A stretch of DNA of 64,000 bases, from assembly GCF_963677305.1 (NCBI RefSeq), contig NZ_OY781925.1:1327001-1391000 (forward strand), given 5' to 3'. Origin of the DNA: an uncultured Holophaga sp. (GTDB lineage: Bacteria; Acidobacteriota; Holophagae; Holophagales; Holophagaceae). This document shows positions 9,004 through 17,885 of this stretch, in pieces (position 1 is the stretch's first letter; the number at the start of each line of letters is the position of its first letter). The translations under genes and the position numbers were made by a program. Below the pieces are notes generated by a model. It had not been told where the DNA came from, did not search any database, and worked only from the letters and a program-made list of their open reading frames with translations.

Positions 9004-10605
9004 ATGGCTAAGTTTATTTTCGTTACCGGTGGTGTGCTCTCCTCCCTGGGCAAGGGCATCGCTGCAGCCTCCCTGGGGGCCCTGCTGGAGGCCCGCGGGC
9101 TGAAGGTCACCCTCATGAAGATGGATCCCTATCTCAACGTGGATCCCGGCACCATGAGCCCCTTCCAGCACGGCGAGGTCTTCGTCACCGATGACGGAGC
9201 CGAGACCGACCTGGATCTGGGGCATTACGAGCGCTTCACCAGCGTGCCCACCACCAAGAACCACACCATCACCACCGGTCGCATCTACAACACCGTGATC
9301 CAGAAGGAGCGGCGGGGGGACTACCTTGGCAAGACCGTCCAGGTGATCCCCCACATCACCGATGAGATCAAGGCCACCATGAAAAAGGTGGCGAAGGATG
9401 TGGATGTGGTGATCGTCGAGATCGGCGGCACCGTGGGCGACATCGAGAGCCAGCCCTTCCTGGAGGCCATCCGGCAGTTCAAGATCGAGTTGGGCCATGG
9501 CAATGCCATCAACATGCACCTGACCTACGTGCCCTACATCAAGGCCGCCGGTGAGCTGAAGTCCAAGCCCACCCAGCACAGCGTCAAGGAGTTGCGGGTT
9601 CTGGGCATCCAGCCCGAGGTGCTCCTCTGCCGGGCCGAGCAGGAGATCCCGCAGGGGCTCAAGGACAAGATCGCCCTTTTCTGCTCCGTGACCCCCGATG
9701 CCGTCTTCAGCTGCAAGGATGCCAGTACCATCTACGAGGTGCCCCTGAACCTGAACATCGAGGGTCTCGATGCCAAGGTGGCCAATCTTCTGAACCTCAC
9801 CGACACCAAGCCCGACCTCAGCCCCTGGTTCGACCTGATCCACCGCATCCACAATCCGGAGCACCAGGTCCGCATCGCCATCGTGGGCAAGTATGTGGAG
9901 TTCAAGGAGAGTTATAAATCACTAATCGAATCCCTCCACCATGCCGGCTACGGGCTGGAGACCAAGGTGGAGCTCAAGTGGGTCGAGGGCGAGGAACTGG
10001 AGCATGTCGAGCCCTCCAGCCAGCTCAGCGACTGCGATGGCATCCTGGTGCCCGGTGGCTTTGGGGTCCGCGGCACCCAGGGCATGATCCGGGCCATCCG
10101 CTATGCGCGGGAGAACAGGATTCCCTTCTTCGGCATCTGCCTTGGCATGCAGATGGCCAGCGTGGAATACGCCCGCAGCGTGGCCGGTCTGGAGGGGGCG
10201 GACTCCACCGAGTTCGAGGACAATCCCAAGCACCGGGTCATCTTCAAACTCCGGGAACTGGTGGATGTGGAGGAGTTGGGCGGTACCATGCGCCTGGGGG
10301 CCTATCCCTGCGTTCTCAAGGGGGGCAGCCATGCCGCCCAGGCCTACGGTGCCCTGGAAATCAGTGAGCGCCATCGCCACCGCTATGAGTTCAACCAGGC
10401 GGAGTTCCGGCCCATCCTGGAGTCCAAGGGCCTGGCCTTCACCGGCACCAGCCCGGACGGTACCTTCGTGGAGATCGTGGAGATCCCTGAGCACCCCTAC
10501 TTCCTGGCCTGCCAGTTCCACCCCGAGTTCAAGAGCCGTCCCCTGCACCCCCACCCGCTCTTCAGCTCCTTCGTGAAGGCCAGCCTCGATCACGGGAAGG
10601 CCTGA
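9004..10605 (+). CDS. pyrG: CTP synthase
   Basis: A 533-residue enzyme that aminates UTP to CTP with glutamine and ATP. The N-terminal synthetase domain starts [17 protein letters not shown] and has [15 protein letters not shown]. The C-terminal class I glutamine amidotransferase has the nucleophile in GICLGMQ near residue 380 and the His-Glu pair in CQFHPEFKS. The ATG at 9004 has TGAGG upstream and matches the family start; an earlier frame start at 8974 is rejected. It is probably transcribed with argS and the small membrane gene after it. Confidence 0.98.
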   Translation: MAKFIFVTGGVLSSLGKGIAAASLGALLEARGLKVTLMKMDPYLNVDPGTMSPFQHGEVFVTDDGAETDLDLGHYERFTSVPTTKNHTITTGRIYNTVIQKERRGDYLGKTVQVIPHITDEIKATMKKVAKDVDVVIVEIGGTVGDIESQPFLEAIRQFKIELGHGNAINMHLTYVPYIKAAGELKSKPTQHSVKELRVLGIQPEVLLCRAEQEIPQGLKDKIALFCSVTPDAVFSCKDASTIYEVPLNLNIEGLDAKVANLLNLTDTKPDLSPWFDLIHRIHNPEHQVRIAIVGKYVEFKESYKSLIESLHHAGYGLETKVELKWVEGEELEHVEPSSQLSDCDGILVPGGFGVRGTQGMIRAIRYARENRIPFFGICLGMQMASVEYARSVAGLEGADSTEFEDNPKHRVIFKLRELVDVEELGGTMRLGAYPCVLKGGSHAAQAYGALEISERHRHRYEFNQAEFRPILESKGLAFTGTSPDGTFVEIVEIPEHPYFLACQFHPEFKSRPLHPHPLFSSFVKASLDHGKA

Positions 10606-10611
10606 GGTCCC

Positions 10612-11022
10612 ATGCGGACCCTGCTGCGCTTCCTCTTCGCGGCCGTGGGGCTCCTGGTGGCCTCGCGGCTTGTGCCGGGGATCCGGTACGGTGCCTTCAC
10701 GGACCTCATCGCCGTGGCGGTCATTCTGGGGGCCTTCAATGCCACCCTGGGGGCCTTCATGAAGCAGGTGGCCTTCCTGCCGGTGGCCTGCAGCCTGGGC
10801 TGCTTCAGTCTGGTGATCAACGCCCTGGTGTTCATGATCGTGGGCTGGGCCGCGGGCCAGCTGGGGCTCCACTTCCGGGTGGTGGGCTTCTGGGCGGCCT
10901 TCTTCGGGGCCCTCGTGACCAGCGTCGTGGCGTCGGTGCTGGAGTGGATCCTCATCGGAAAGGCGCAGGGAACACCGCCCAGGCCGCCGGATGCCCCCCG
11001 GCGGATCAAGATCATCAACTGA
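10612..11022 (+). CDS. small four-helix membrane protein, phage-holin-4 / YvlD-like superfamily
   Basis: A 136-residue protein with four hydrophobic helices. The pattern VASRLVPGIRYGAFTDLIAVAVILGAFNATLG fits the mycobacterial-4TM / YvlD group, where an R-LVPG-I motif is followed by a helix and an LG-FN motif. Function unknown; some relatives affect envelope stress sensitivity. It begins 6 bases after pyrG and is probably in the same transcript. The tail is Pro/Arg-rich. Confidence 0.7.
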   Translation: MRTLLRFLFAAVGLLVASRLVPGIRYGAFTDLIAVAVILGAFNATLGAFMKQVAFLPVACSLGCFSLVINALVFMIVGWAAGQLGLHFRVVGFWAAFFGALVTSVVASVLEWILIGKAQGTPPRPPDAPRRIKIIN

Positions 11023-11035
11023 AGGCAGGCACCGC

Positions 11036-11896
11036 CTAAAGCAAGCGGTCCAGCATCCTCTGGATCACCTTCGGGTCCGTGTGGCGATCGACCAGGGCAG
11101 GGCCCTCGGCCATGTGGGGGAGGTGGTCGTTCCACAGGGCCTTCTCCTGCCGATAGAGGATGCCCAGGGGGATGCGCAGGCCCCACTCCTGGGCCTTCTG
11201 GAGTGCAGCCTCATAGTTGGTGGGGTCGTAATCCCCCCCCAGACGGTAGACCCGGCTCTTGTACCAAGCGAAGGTGTTGATCTTGTTGAAGCTGACGCAA
11301 GGTTGGAGGATGTCCAGGAGGGCATAGCCCCGGTAGCGCATCGCCTCTCCCATGAGGAAGCGGAGCTGCTCCCGGTCTCCGGAGAAGCCTCGGGCCACAA
11401 AACCGGCCCCCAGGGCCAGAGCCACCAGGAGGGGATTCATCGGCTCGCTGGGAGAGCCAAGGGGCTGGGCATGGGTGGTGTGGCCTGTGGCGGAGGTGGG
11501 GGAGGCCTGCCCTTTGGTCAGCCCGTAGATCTGGTTGTCATGCACGAAGTGGGTGATGTCCACGTTGCGCCGGATGTTGTGGATGAAGTGGTTACCGCCC
11601 TCTCCATACGTATCCCCGTCTCCGGTGCTGACGATGACGGTGAGGGCTGGATTGACCATCTTGGCGGCCACGGCCGGGGGCAGGGCCCGTCCGTGCAGCC
11701 CATTGAATCCGTTGGTGTTGAGATACTGTGGGGTCTTGGCCGCCTGGCCGATGCCTCCGACCACCAGCACTTGGTGGGGTTGGAGCCGCTGGTCCTCCAG
11801 GGCTCCCCGGAGAGCCTCCAGGATGGCGAAATCGCCGCAGCCCGGGCACCAGGCGGTCTCGGTGGTCTTGAATGCTGTTTCGGCGCTTTCATGCAT
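11036..11896 (-). CDS. 2-oxoacid:ferredoxin oxidoreductase, beta (TPP-binding) subunit
   Basis: A 286-residue subunit that binds thiamine pyrophosphate. WCPGCGDFAIL near residue 17 carries cluster-ligand Cys. The TPP motif is STGDGDTYGEGGNHFIHNIRRN near 90-115, followed by DNQIYGLTKGQASPTS and QPCVSFN. It resembles the KorB partner of gamma-alpha fused enzymes such as two-subunit 2-oxoglutarate synthases. Its start overlaps the alpha-gene stop by 8 bases, so the two subunits are coupled. The exact 2-oxoacid cannot be decided from sequence alone. Confidence 0.9.
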   Translation of the reverse strand: MHESAETAFKTTETAWCPGCGDFAILEALRGALEDQRLQPHQVLVVGGIGQAAKTPQYLNTNGFNGLHGRALPPAVAAKMVNPALTVIVSTGDGDTYGEGGNHFIHNIRRNVDITHFVHDNQIYGLTKGQASPTSATGHTTHAQPLGSPSEPMNPLLVALALGAGFVARGFSGDREQLRFLMGEAMRYRGYALLDILQPCVSFNKINTFAWYKSRVYRLGGDYDPTNYEAALQKAQEWGLRIPLGILYRQEKALWNDHLPHMAEGPALVDRHTDPKVIQRMLDRLL

Positions 11897-13577
11897 GGAG
11901 ACCGACCTCCTTCTGGACGGCGTCGGCGATGTCCTGGGGTGTCAGCTGGCGCCCGTCGTATTTGAGGATGCTTCCCGTCACTCCCTGGCCGGTACTCTGC
12001 CGGATGAGGGCGGCCAACTGGCCGGTGGCGTTCTGCTCAACATTGAGGCGATGGAGAGCCCGCGGCATGTGTCTCTCCAGCTCGCCCACCGGGAGGGGCC
12101 AGATATCCCCGAAAACCAGGGCACTGGCCATGATTCCCCTGGAGGCCAGCAGGTCCAGGGCCTCCCTGACGGGACCGCAGAGGGAGCCCCAGGCCAGGAG
12201 CAGGATGTCGGCGGCTTCGCTCCCTAGAAAGAGGGGCTCCTCAAGGGCCGAGCGGATCCCCTCCGACTTCCGGAACCGTTTGTCCGCCATGGCCTTGCGG
12301 TCCTCGGCGGATTCGACGATGTGGCCCCACTCGTCGTGCTCATCGCTGTCCACGCACTGCACTTGGCCCGGATTCTTTCCCGGGATCAGACGGGGGGAGA
12401 CCCCATCTGGGGTCAAGGCGTAGCGCCGGTAGGTGAAGGGTTCGAGGTTGGAGGCCTCTCCCAGGAAACGGGGCCCATCCGCCACCGTGAGGGGCAGGGG
12501 CGGGACCGTCCGCCGAGTGTCGGCCAGGTACTGATCCGAGAGCAGGATGACTGGGATCTGGAAGCGGTCAGCCAGGTCGAAGGCTCTCTGTGTCTGACGA
12601 TAGGCATCCTCGACGTCCCGGACGGCGATGACCATGCGGGGGAACTCCCCCTGGGCAGCGTGGATGACGAACTGCAGATCCGCCTGCTCGGTACGGGTCG
12701 GCAGGCCTGTGGCTGGGCCGGGTCGCTGGACGTTGAGGACCACCAGGGGCAGCTCCAGGATGCCCGCGAGGCCCAGTGCCTCCACCTGCAGGCAGAAACC
12801 ACCGCCGGAGGTGCCCGTCATGGCTCGCACCCCCGCAAAGGAGGCGCCGATGGCCATGTTGATGGCCGCGATCTCATCCTCAGCCTGTTCCACGATGATC
12901 CCGGCCTCGGCCATGTTGGCTGCAAGGAAGTCCATGACCGAGGTGGAAGGGGTCATGGGGTAGGCGGAGTAGAATCTGAGGCCCGCGGCCAAGGCCCCCA
13001 GGGCGATGGCTTCGTTGCCGTTGAGCTGATGCAGAGGATCCCCCTTCGGGGGGAGGAGGGGGTAGCGGGTCTCGACCATGGCGAATCCGGCCAAAGCCGC
13101 CCTGTAGTTCAGTTCAACGAGGGGTTCCGATCCGAAGTGCTCCTGCAGGATGTCCCGGAGCAGCGCCGGCTCCATCCCGAAGAGGCGGAGAAGGGCGCCC
13201 AGGGCGACGCTACCCGCCGCCTGGGCGCCTCCGAGCTCCCGGGCGACCTGCTGGAATGGGCGGGCGAGGGGCTCTGGGGTCTGCAGGGACAAGCTTGCAT
13301 CCAGCAGGATGAACCCTCCGGGAACCAGACGCTCCCGGTGCAGGGCGACTGTATCGGCGTTCAGGGCCACCATGCCGGTGAGGGCGGGGCACGCGGCGTG
13401 GATGGGGGTGGGGCTGAAGCGGATCTGGGTGAAATTGTGCCCCCCTCGGACCCTGGACATGTAGTCGTGGGTGGTGTGGACATGGTAGCCGGCCCGTTTC
13501 AGCGCCCGTTCCAGGAGAACGCTGAGGGTCTCCATGCCCTGACCGGCAGATCCACCAATGAGAATATTATAATTCAT
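11889..13577 (-). CDS. 2-oxoacid:ferredoxin oxidoreductase, fused gamma-alpha subunit
   Basis: A 562-residue polypeptide. Residues 1 to about 185 are the gamma domain (ILIGGSAGQGMETLSVLLERA, SRVRGGHNF). The remainder is the alpha domain, starting at NGNEAIALGALAAGLRFYSAYPMTPSTSVMDF, with MTGTSGGGFCLQVEALGLAG. With the TPP subunit downstream it should form the two-gene KorAB-type enzyme that interconverts a 2-oxoacid, CoA and an acyl-CoA with CO2, using ferredoxin. There is no ferredoxin domain, so electrons probably go from the beta-subunit cluster to a free ferredoxin. The ATG at 13577 follows GGAGGCCAGCCC. Confidence 0.92.
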   Translation of the reverse strand: MNYNILIGGSAGQGMETLSVLLERALKRAGYHVHTTHDYMSRVRGGHNFTQIRFSPTPIHAACPALTGMVALNADTVALHRERLVPGGFILLDASLSLQTPEPLARPFQQVARELGGAQAAGSVALGALLRLFGMEPALLRDILQEHFGSEPLVELNYRAALAGFAMVETRYPLLPPKGDPLHQLNGNEAIALGALAAGLRFYSAYPMTPSTSVMDFLAANMAEAGIIVEQAEDEIAAINMAIGASFAGVRAMTGTSGGGFCLQVEALGLAGILELPLVVLNVQRPGPATGLPTRTEQADLQFVIHAAQGEFPRMVIAVRDVEDAYRQTQRAFDLADRFQIPVILLSDQYLADTRRTVPPLPLTVADGPRFLGEASNLEPFTYRRYALTPDGVSPRLIPGKNPGQVQCVDSDEHDEWGHIVESAEDRKAMADKRFRKSEGIRSALEEPLFLGSEAADILLLAWGSLCGPVREALDLLASRGIMASALVFGDIWPLPVGELERHMPRALHRLNVEQNATGQLAALIRQSTGQGVTGSILKYDGRQLTPQDIADAVQKEVGLHA

Positions 13578-13816
13578 GGGCTGGCCTCCGGCTCAAGGGC
13601 TTCGGCAACGCCGGACCGGGGGGGCGTGTACTCCGCTCCCCATGGGATGGGGGGATCCCTGTGGGGAGGGAGGCCGAGGTCCCGGGGGGAACGCAGACCC
13701 CACTCCTCCAGAGGATGAAGAAGGCCATGGCAGGCTCCGATCTGGCCAGGTCCGGCCCGAGGCCCGGACCCACGCCTTCTGATTCGATGCGGCTGAAGGC
13801 TTGGGGTGACCAGGAT

Positions 13817-13845
13817 CGAAAAGAGCCCCGCGTTGGCGGGGCTCT
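13817..13845 (-). terminator. intrinsic terminator of coiled-coil lipoprotein gene
   Basis: Minus strand: GAGCCCCGC, a 4-base loop, GCGGGGCTC, then TTTTCG. It starts 22 bases after the lipoprotein stop. The rest of the 289-base gap before the kor operon (13578-13866) holds no gene I can support. Confidence 0.85.
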
Positions 13846-13866
13846 CGTCTCTGGATCCGGGTGGGA

Positions 13867-15006
13867 TCAGTCGGTGACCGCGAAGACCACCTTTTCGTTC
13901 CGGAATCGCTCCTTCGCCAGGATCCGGATCGTGGCCGACTGCTTGTCCCCGCTGATGCTCAGGGAGTAGTGCTTGTCCTTCTCCAGTGAGCCGGGGACCA
14001 CGTTCACCTTGCCGATGCTCTTGAGGCCAAGGGCCGAGGCGCTGATGTGGATGGTGTCCTGGGTGCGGAGATCCATGGACTCGTTGAAGACGCTGTCGTT
14101 CCAGTTGCTGCCAGCCCGGTCCTTGGCGAAGATCGGGACCACGATGACACCCTCCTGCTCGAGCTTCTTGCGGTTGCCCACCACGTAGTGGACCGAGTTC
14201 AGCTTGGCCTTCATGGTCTCGTTGGTGGTGCTGAGGCTGGCCAGTTCCTGGACCATGCGCTCCTTCTCGGTGCGCAGGCCGGCGATATCCTCCTCCAGGG
14301 CCTTCTTGCGGGTGGCCAAGTCATCGACCTCGTCCTGGAGCTTCTCGTTCTGGGCCAGGGCGGTGTCGCGCTCGCCCTCGATCTTCTCGCGCTCACGGCG
14401 CTGGAGCTCACTGGGGGAGATGCCAGCCTTGCCCTGGGAGACCCAGGTGCCATAGACGCCGTTGGAGTAGAAGTGGTAGACCTCGAAGCCGGGGGCCAGC
14501 TTCTCCATGATGTTGACGCGGCTCACCAGCTTGCGGGCCTGGGCTTCGGAGAGTCCCTTCTTGCGGAGGAAGCGGACTGCCATGCTGTAGTGGTTGTCGC
14601 CCGCGCGGGCGACATCGGGGCGGGGCAGGATCTTCTTGAGGTTGGTGATCTTCTCGTTGAGGTCCTTGATCTCCTTGTCCTTGTCGAGGACTTCCTGGAG
14701 CAGGGCCTGATAGGAGCTGTTCTTCTCGTTCTTGATGCGCTCCTCCAGGGCCTTCTTCTGCTCCTCGGTGAGCTGCATGGTCTCGGGGTTGGGACGGATG
14801 TCGCTGGCACCGGCCTGCTGGAGCTTCTGGGTCTGGTCCTTGCCTTCGGCGGCGGCCTTCTGGTTGAGGGTGTCCAGCTCGGCGGCCTTCCGGCTCAGGG
14901 CCTGCATCTCCTTGTCCTCGGCGGAGCGGTTGCAGGCGGCGGTGAAGGCCAGGAGCAGAGCAGCGACAAGGCCAAGCCCGCCGCGGATCAGGGTTCTGAA
15001 AGTCAT
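13867..15006 (-). CDS. coiled-coil envelope lipoprotein of unknown function
   Basis: 379 residues. An N-terminal signal helix (GLGLVAALLLAFTAAC) ends in a Cys suited to lipidation, although Thr at -3 is not the usual Leu. Two Lys/Glu/Leu-rich coiled-coil stretches lie near 60-120 and 205-280. Between them is a compact segment with GFEVYHFYSNGVYGTWVSQG. The C-terminal 90 residues look beta-rich (YSLSISGDKQSATIRIL). I do not recognise the family. The ATG at 15006 has GGGAG upstream. It is a single-gene unit, divergent from metK and with its own terminator. Confidence 0.75.
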   Translation of the reverse strand: MTFRTLIRGGLGLVAALLLAFTAACNRSAEDKEMQALSRKAAELDTLNQKAAAEGKDQTQKLQQAGASDIRPNPETMQLTEEQKKALEERIKNEKNSSYQALLQEVLDKDKEIKDLNEKITNLKKILPRPDVARAGDNHYSMAVRFLRKKGLSEAQARKLVSRVNIMEKLAPGFEVYHFYSNGVYGTWVSQGKAGISPSELQRREREKIEGERDTALAQNEKLQDEVDDLATRKKALEEDIAGLRTEKERMVQELASLSTTNETMKAKLNSVHYVVGNRKKLEQEGVIVVPIFAKDRAGSNWNDSVFNESMDLRTQDTIHISASALGLKSIGKVNVVPGSLEKDKHYSLSISGDKQSATIRILAKERFRNEKVVFAVTD

Positions 15007-15178
15007 GGGAGGGCTCCCTGTCAAAAAATGAATACCGAATCGCCGGACCGGCGTCGGCCCATGTTAGCCTTGACCCCCTCTTCCTGCAAGCTGACAATGC
15101 CTGATGGGTGTCACGGGGTTGTGAGCCCAGTCCTGACGGGATTCCCCGTGGACGGAATCATGTGAACGGAGACAAGGG

Positions 15179-16321
15179 ATGACCGAGACCGGCAGGCATT
15201 TGTTCACTTCGGAAAGCGTCACGGAAGGACACCCCGACAAAATCGCCGATCAGGTCTCCGATGCGGTGCTGGACGCCGCCCTGGGCGGGGATCCCACCAG
15301 CCGGGTGGCCTGCGAGACCCTGGTGACCACCGGTCTGATCCTGGTGGCTGGCGAGATCACCACCGACTGCTACATCGACATCCCCAAGATCGCCCGGGAG
15401 ACCGTGCGGGAGATCGGCTATGACCACAGCGTCAAGGGCTTCGACTGCGATACCTGCAGCGTGATGGTCACGCTCGACCAGCAAAGCCCCGACATCGCCA
15501 TGGGGGTCGACACCGGCGGGGCCGGCGATCAGGGCCTGATGTTCGGCTATGCCTGCGATGAGACCCCTGAGCTCATGCCAGCGCCCATCCACTATGCCCA
15601 CGCCCTGACCCGTCAGCTGTCGGAAGTCCGGAAGAGCGGCCAGCTCCCCTGGCTGCGCCCTGACGGCAAGAGTCAGGTGACGGTGGAATACGACGGCGAC
15701 CGGGTGGTCCGCATCCACACGGTGGTCATCTCCACCCAGCATGATGACCACATCACCAATGAGCACATCCGCGAGAGCGTGCTCCGGGAGGTGATCCAGG
15801 CGGCCCTCCCGGCCGAGCTCATGGACGCCCAGACCATCTACCATGTGAACCCTACCGGCCGCTTCGTCATCGGCGGCCCCATGGGCGACACCGGCCTGAC
15901 CGGGCGCAAGATCATCGTCGATACCTATGGAGGCAGCGGTCACCACGGTGGAGGCGCCTTCTCCGGCAAGGATCCCAGCAAGGTGGACCGCTCCGCCGCC
16001 TACTTCGGTCGCTACATCGCCAAGAACGTGGTGGCTGCCGGGCTGGCCCGCAGGTGCGAGGTCCAGCTGGCCTACGCGATCGGTGTGGCTGAGCCCGTCT
16101 CCATCGCCGTGGACACCTTCGGGACTGGTCTGGTGGAAGAGGCTGCGATCGCCCGGGCCATCCGGGAGGTCTTCAACTGCACCCCCAAGGCCATGATCGA
16201 GACGCTGGAGCTGCGCCGCCCCATCTACAAGCCCACTGCCGCCTATGGTCACTTCGGCCGCGAGGGCTTCTCCTGGGAGCGCACCGACAGGGCCGAGGCC
16301 CTCAAGGCCGCGGCGAAGTAG
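15179..16321 (+). CDS. metK: S-adenosylmethionine synthetase
   Basis: A 380-residue enzyme that makes S-adenosylmethionine from methionine and ATP. Signatures: [16 protein letters not shown] at the N-terminus, [21 protein letters not shown] near residue 118, and [19 protein letters not shown] near residue 258. Full length, ending with [13 protein letters not shown]. It stands alone, with two strong hairpins downstream that separate it from the convergent oxidoreductase genes. I do not recognise a SAM riboswitch in its 170-base upstream gap. Confidence 0.98.
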   Translation: MTETGRHLFTSESVTEGHPDKIADQVSDAVLDAALGGDPTSRVACETLVTTGLILVAGEITTDCYIDIPKIARETVREIGYDHSVKGFDCDTCSVMVTLDQQSPDIAMGVDTGGAGDQGLMFGYACDETPELMPAPIHYAHALTRQLSEVRKSGQLPWLRPDGKSQVTVEYDGDRVVRIHTVVISTQHDDHITNEHIRESVLREVIQAALPAELMDAQTIYHVNPTGRFVIGGPMGDTGLTGRKIIVDTYGGSGHHGGGAFSGKDPSKVDRSAAYFGRYIAKNVVAAGLARRCEVQLAYAIGVAEPVSIAVDTFGTGLVEEAAIARAIREVFNCTPKAMIETLELRRPIYKPTAAYGHFGREGFSWERTDRAEALKAAAK

Positions 16322-16332
16322 AAGATCCCCCT

Positions 16333-16414
16333 CCAGACATACCCGCCGTGGCGGGTATGTCTGGTCGTAAAGACCTGGGGAAGAGAAGAAGGGGGGCTTT
16401 GACCCCCCTTCTTC
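16333..16414. terminator. tandem hairpins between convergent metK and oxidoreductase genes
   Basis: Hairpin 1: CCAGACATACCCGC (16333-16346) with GCGGGTATGTCTGG (16351-16364), a 14-bp perfect stem and 4-base loop. Hairpin 2: GAAGAAGGGGGG (16385-16396) with CCCCCCTTCTTC (16403-16414), a 12-bp stem and 6-base loop. Each side of hairpin 2 is followed by a pyrimidine-rich stretch in its own direction, so it can serve both strands. Confidence 0.75.
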
Positions 16415-16456
16415 GTGTCTTGGTATTTCTTTGTGGCCTCTCTTTCAGACCCTTGA

Positions 16457-17884
16457 TCAGTACCCCATGGATGCTTTCGCTGCCTCGACGCCGGCCTTGA
16501 AGGCCTGTTCGTTGAGGGGGATGAGCTTGGCCTTGTCCTTGAGCATGTCCCTGAGGGCGCCCAGCAGGGTCTCCTCGGGGAAGAGCTGGGTGGCGGCCTG
16601 GAGGGCGCCGAGGGCCACGATGTTCTTCACCACCATCTTGCCCAGGCGGGCGGCGATGTCGGTGAAGGGGACACCGACCACACGGATGCTGGGGTCGGGG
16701 GCCTTGACACTCTTGGCCACGGCGCTGTCGTAGACGATCACGCCGCCGGGGCGCACGGTGTGTCCGAACTTGGCCAGGCTGGGGGCGTTGAAGGCCACCA
16801 GGATGTCCGGCTGGGGGCTGGCGGGGTTGTGCACCTCTTCCCGGGCCACGTGGACATCTGCGTAGCTGGTGCCGCCGCGGCTCTCAGGGCCGTAGGCCGG
16901 AATGTGGGTGCCGTCGAAGCCCTCGTTGATGGCGGCCTTGGCCAGGAGCATGGCGATGGTCTGGGCGCCGTCCCCGCCGGTCCCAGCCAGCTTGAGGCTG
17001 ATGTCCGTGGGCTGGATGTGGGTGGGGAAGCCCTTGCAGTGGGTGGCGGGCTTCTCAGCGCTGGCACCCACGGCCTGGAGGAAGTCCTCGGGGCGGAAGC
17101 TGGGCTTGGGCAGCTCGAACCATGGCTCGGGGCAGGTGTCCTTGAGGACGCCCAGGGGGAAGATGGGGAGCATCTCCTCCTTCACCCACTGCATGGCCTT
17201 CTCGGGGCTGGTTTTGAGGTGGGTGGGGCACTCGGCCAGCACTTCGATGAAGGCGTAGCCGCGGCGCTCCTGCTGCAGCTGGAGAGCCTTCTTGATGGCT
17301 TTCTTGGTCTTCTTCCGCTCCGCGGGGCTGAAGAGGGCCACGCGCTCCACATAGGCCGGGCCATCCAGCTGGGCGATCATCTCGGCCATGCGGATGGGGG
17401 TGCCGTTGAAGCGGTCGCGCCCCTCGGGGCTGGTGGTGGTGGTCTGCCCCATGAGGGTGGTGGGGGCCATTTGGCCACCCGTCATGCCGTAGACCGCGTT
17501 GTTGATGAAGATGACGGTGATGGGAATGCCCAGCTGGGCCGTGGAGATGGTCTCCGCCAAGCCGATGGCGGCGAGATCGCCGTCACCCTGGTAGCAGACC
17601 ACCATGGCGTCCGGGTTCGCCACCTTGTGCCCGATGGCGGTGGCGGGGGAGCGGCCATGGGCCGTGGAGGTGTTGCCGGTGTCCATGTAGAAGTAAAGGA
17701 AGGCGGCGCAGCCCACGGGGTTGATGGTGACGGTGTTGTCCTGGACGCCCAGTTCGGCAAGGGCCTCGGCGAGGTACTTGTGGGCGAGGCCGTGCCCGCA
17801 GCCGGCGCAGTAATGGGTGGAGTGCCCCTTCAGACCCTCCCCGGCATTGTGGCGTTCAAAGGTTCCATAGAATGCGTTGGACAT
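16457..17884 (-). CDS. 2-oxoacid:ferredoxin oxidoreductase, fused beta-gamma subunit
   Basis: A 475-residue polypeptide. The N-terminal ~270 residues are the TPP-binding beta part: YCAGCGHGLAHK, then GDGDLAAIGLAETISTAQLG and NNAVYGMTGGQMAPTT. The C-terminal ~180 residues are the gamma part: LKLAGTGGDGAQTIAMLLAKA, PAYGPESRGGTSYADV and VGVPFTDIAARLG. The beta-before-gamma order in one chain differs from the gamma-alpha fusion at 11889-13577. It lies one base after the alpha/ferredoxin gene, so four functional units are carried on two polypeptides. Substrate is probably 2-oxoglutarate or a branched 2-oxoacid; I cannot choose. Confidence 0.92.
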   Translation of the reverse strand: MSNAFYGTFERHNAGEGLKGHSTHYCAGCGHGLAHKYLAEALAELGVQDNTVTINPVGCAAFLYFYMDTGNTSTAHGRSPATAIGHKVANPDAMVVCYQGDGDLAAIGLAETISTAQLGIPITVIFINNAVYGMTGGQMAPTTLMGQTTTTSPEGRDRFNGTPIRMAEMIAQLDGPAYVERVALFSPAERKKTKKAIKKALQLQQERRGYAFIEVLAECPTHLKTSPEKAMQWVKEEMLPIFPLGVLKDTCPEPWFELPKPSFRPEDFLQAVGASAEKPATHCKGFPTHIQPTDISLKLAGTGGDGAQTIAMLLAKAAINEGFDGTHIPAYGPESRGGTSYADVHVAREEVHNPASPQPDILVAFNAPSLAKFGHTVRPGGVIVYDSAVAKSVKAPDPSIRVVGVPFTDIAARLGKMVVKNIVALGALQAATQLFPEETLLGALRDMLKDKAKLIPLNEQAFKAGVEAAKASMGY

Positions 17885-17885
17885 C

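Noticed and set aside
6907..9864. A 985-codon open frame antisense to rpsT, argS and pyrG
   Set aside because: It spans three well-supported genes on both strands and has shadow composition; no recognisable domain.
13567..13773. Short minus-strand frame upstream of the kor operon
   Set aside because: It overlaps the korA-type start and is low-complexity, with Pro/Ser/Arg shadow composition.
15025..15178. SAM riboswitch before metK
   Set aside because: I could not find the conserved core blocks of SAM-I or SAM-II type elements in this gap. A covariance search would settle it.
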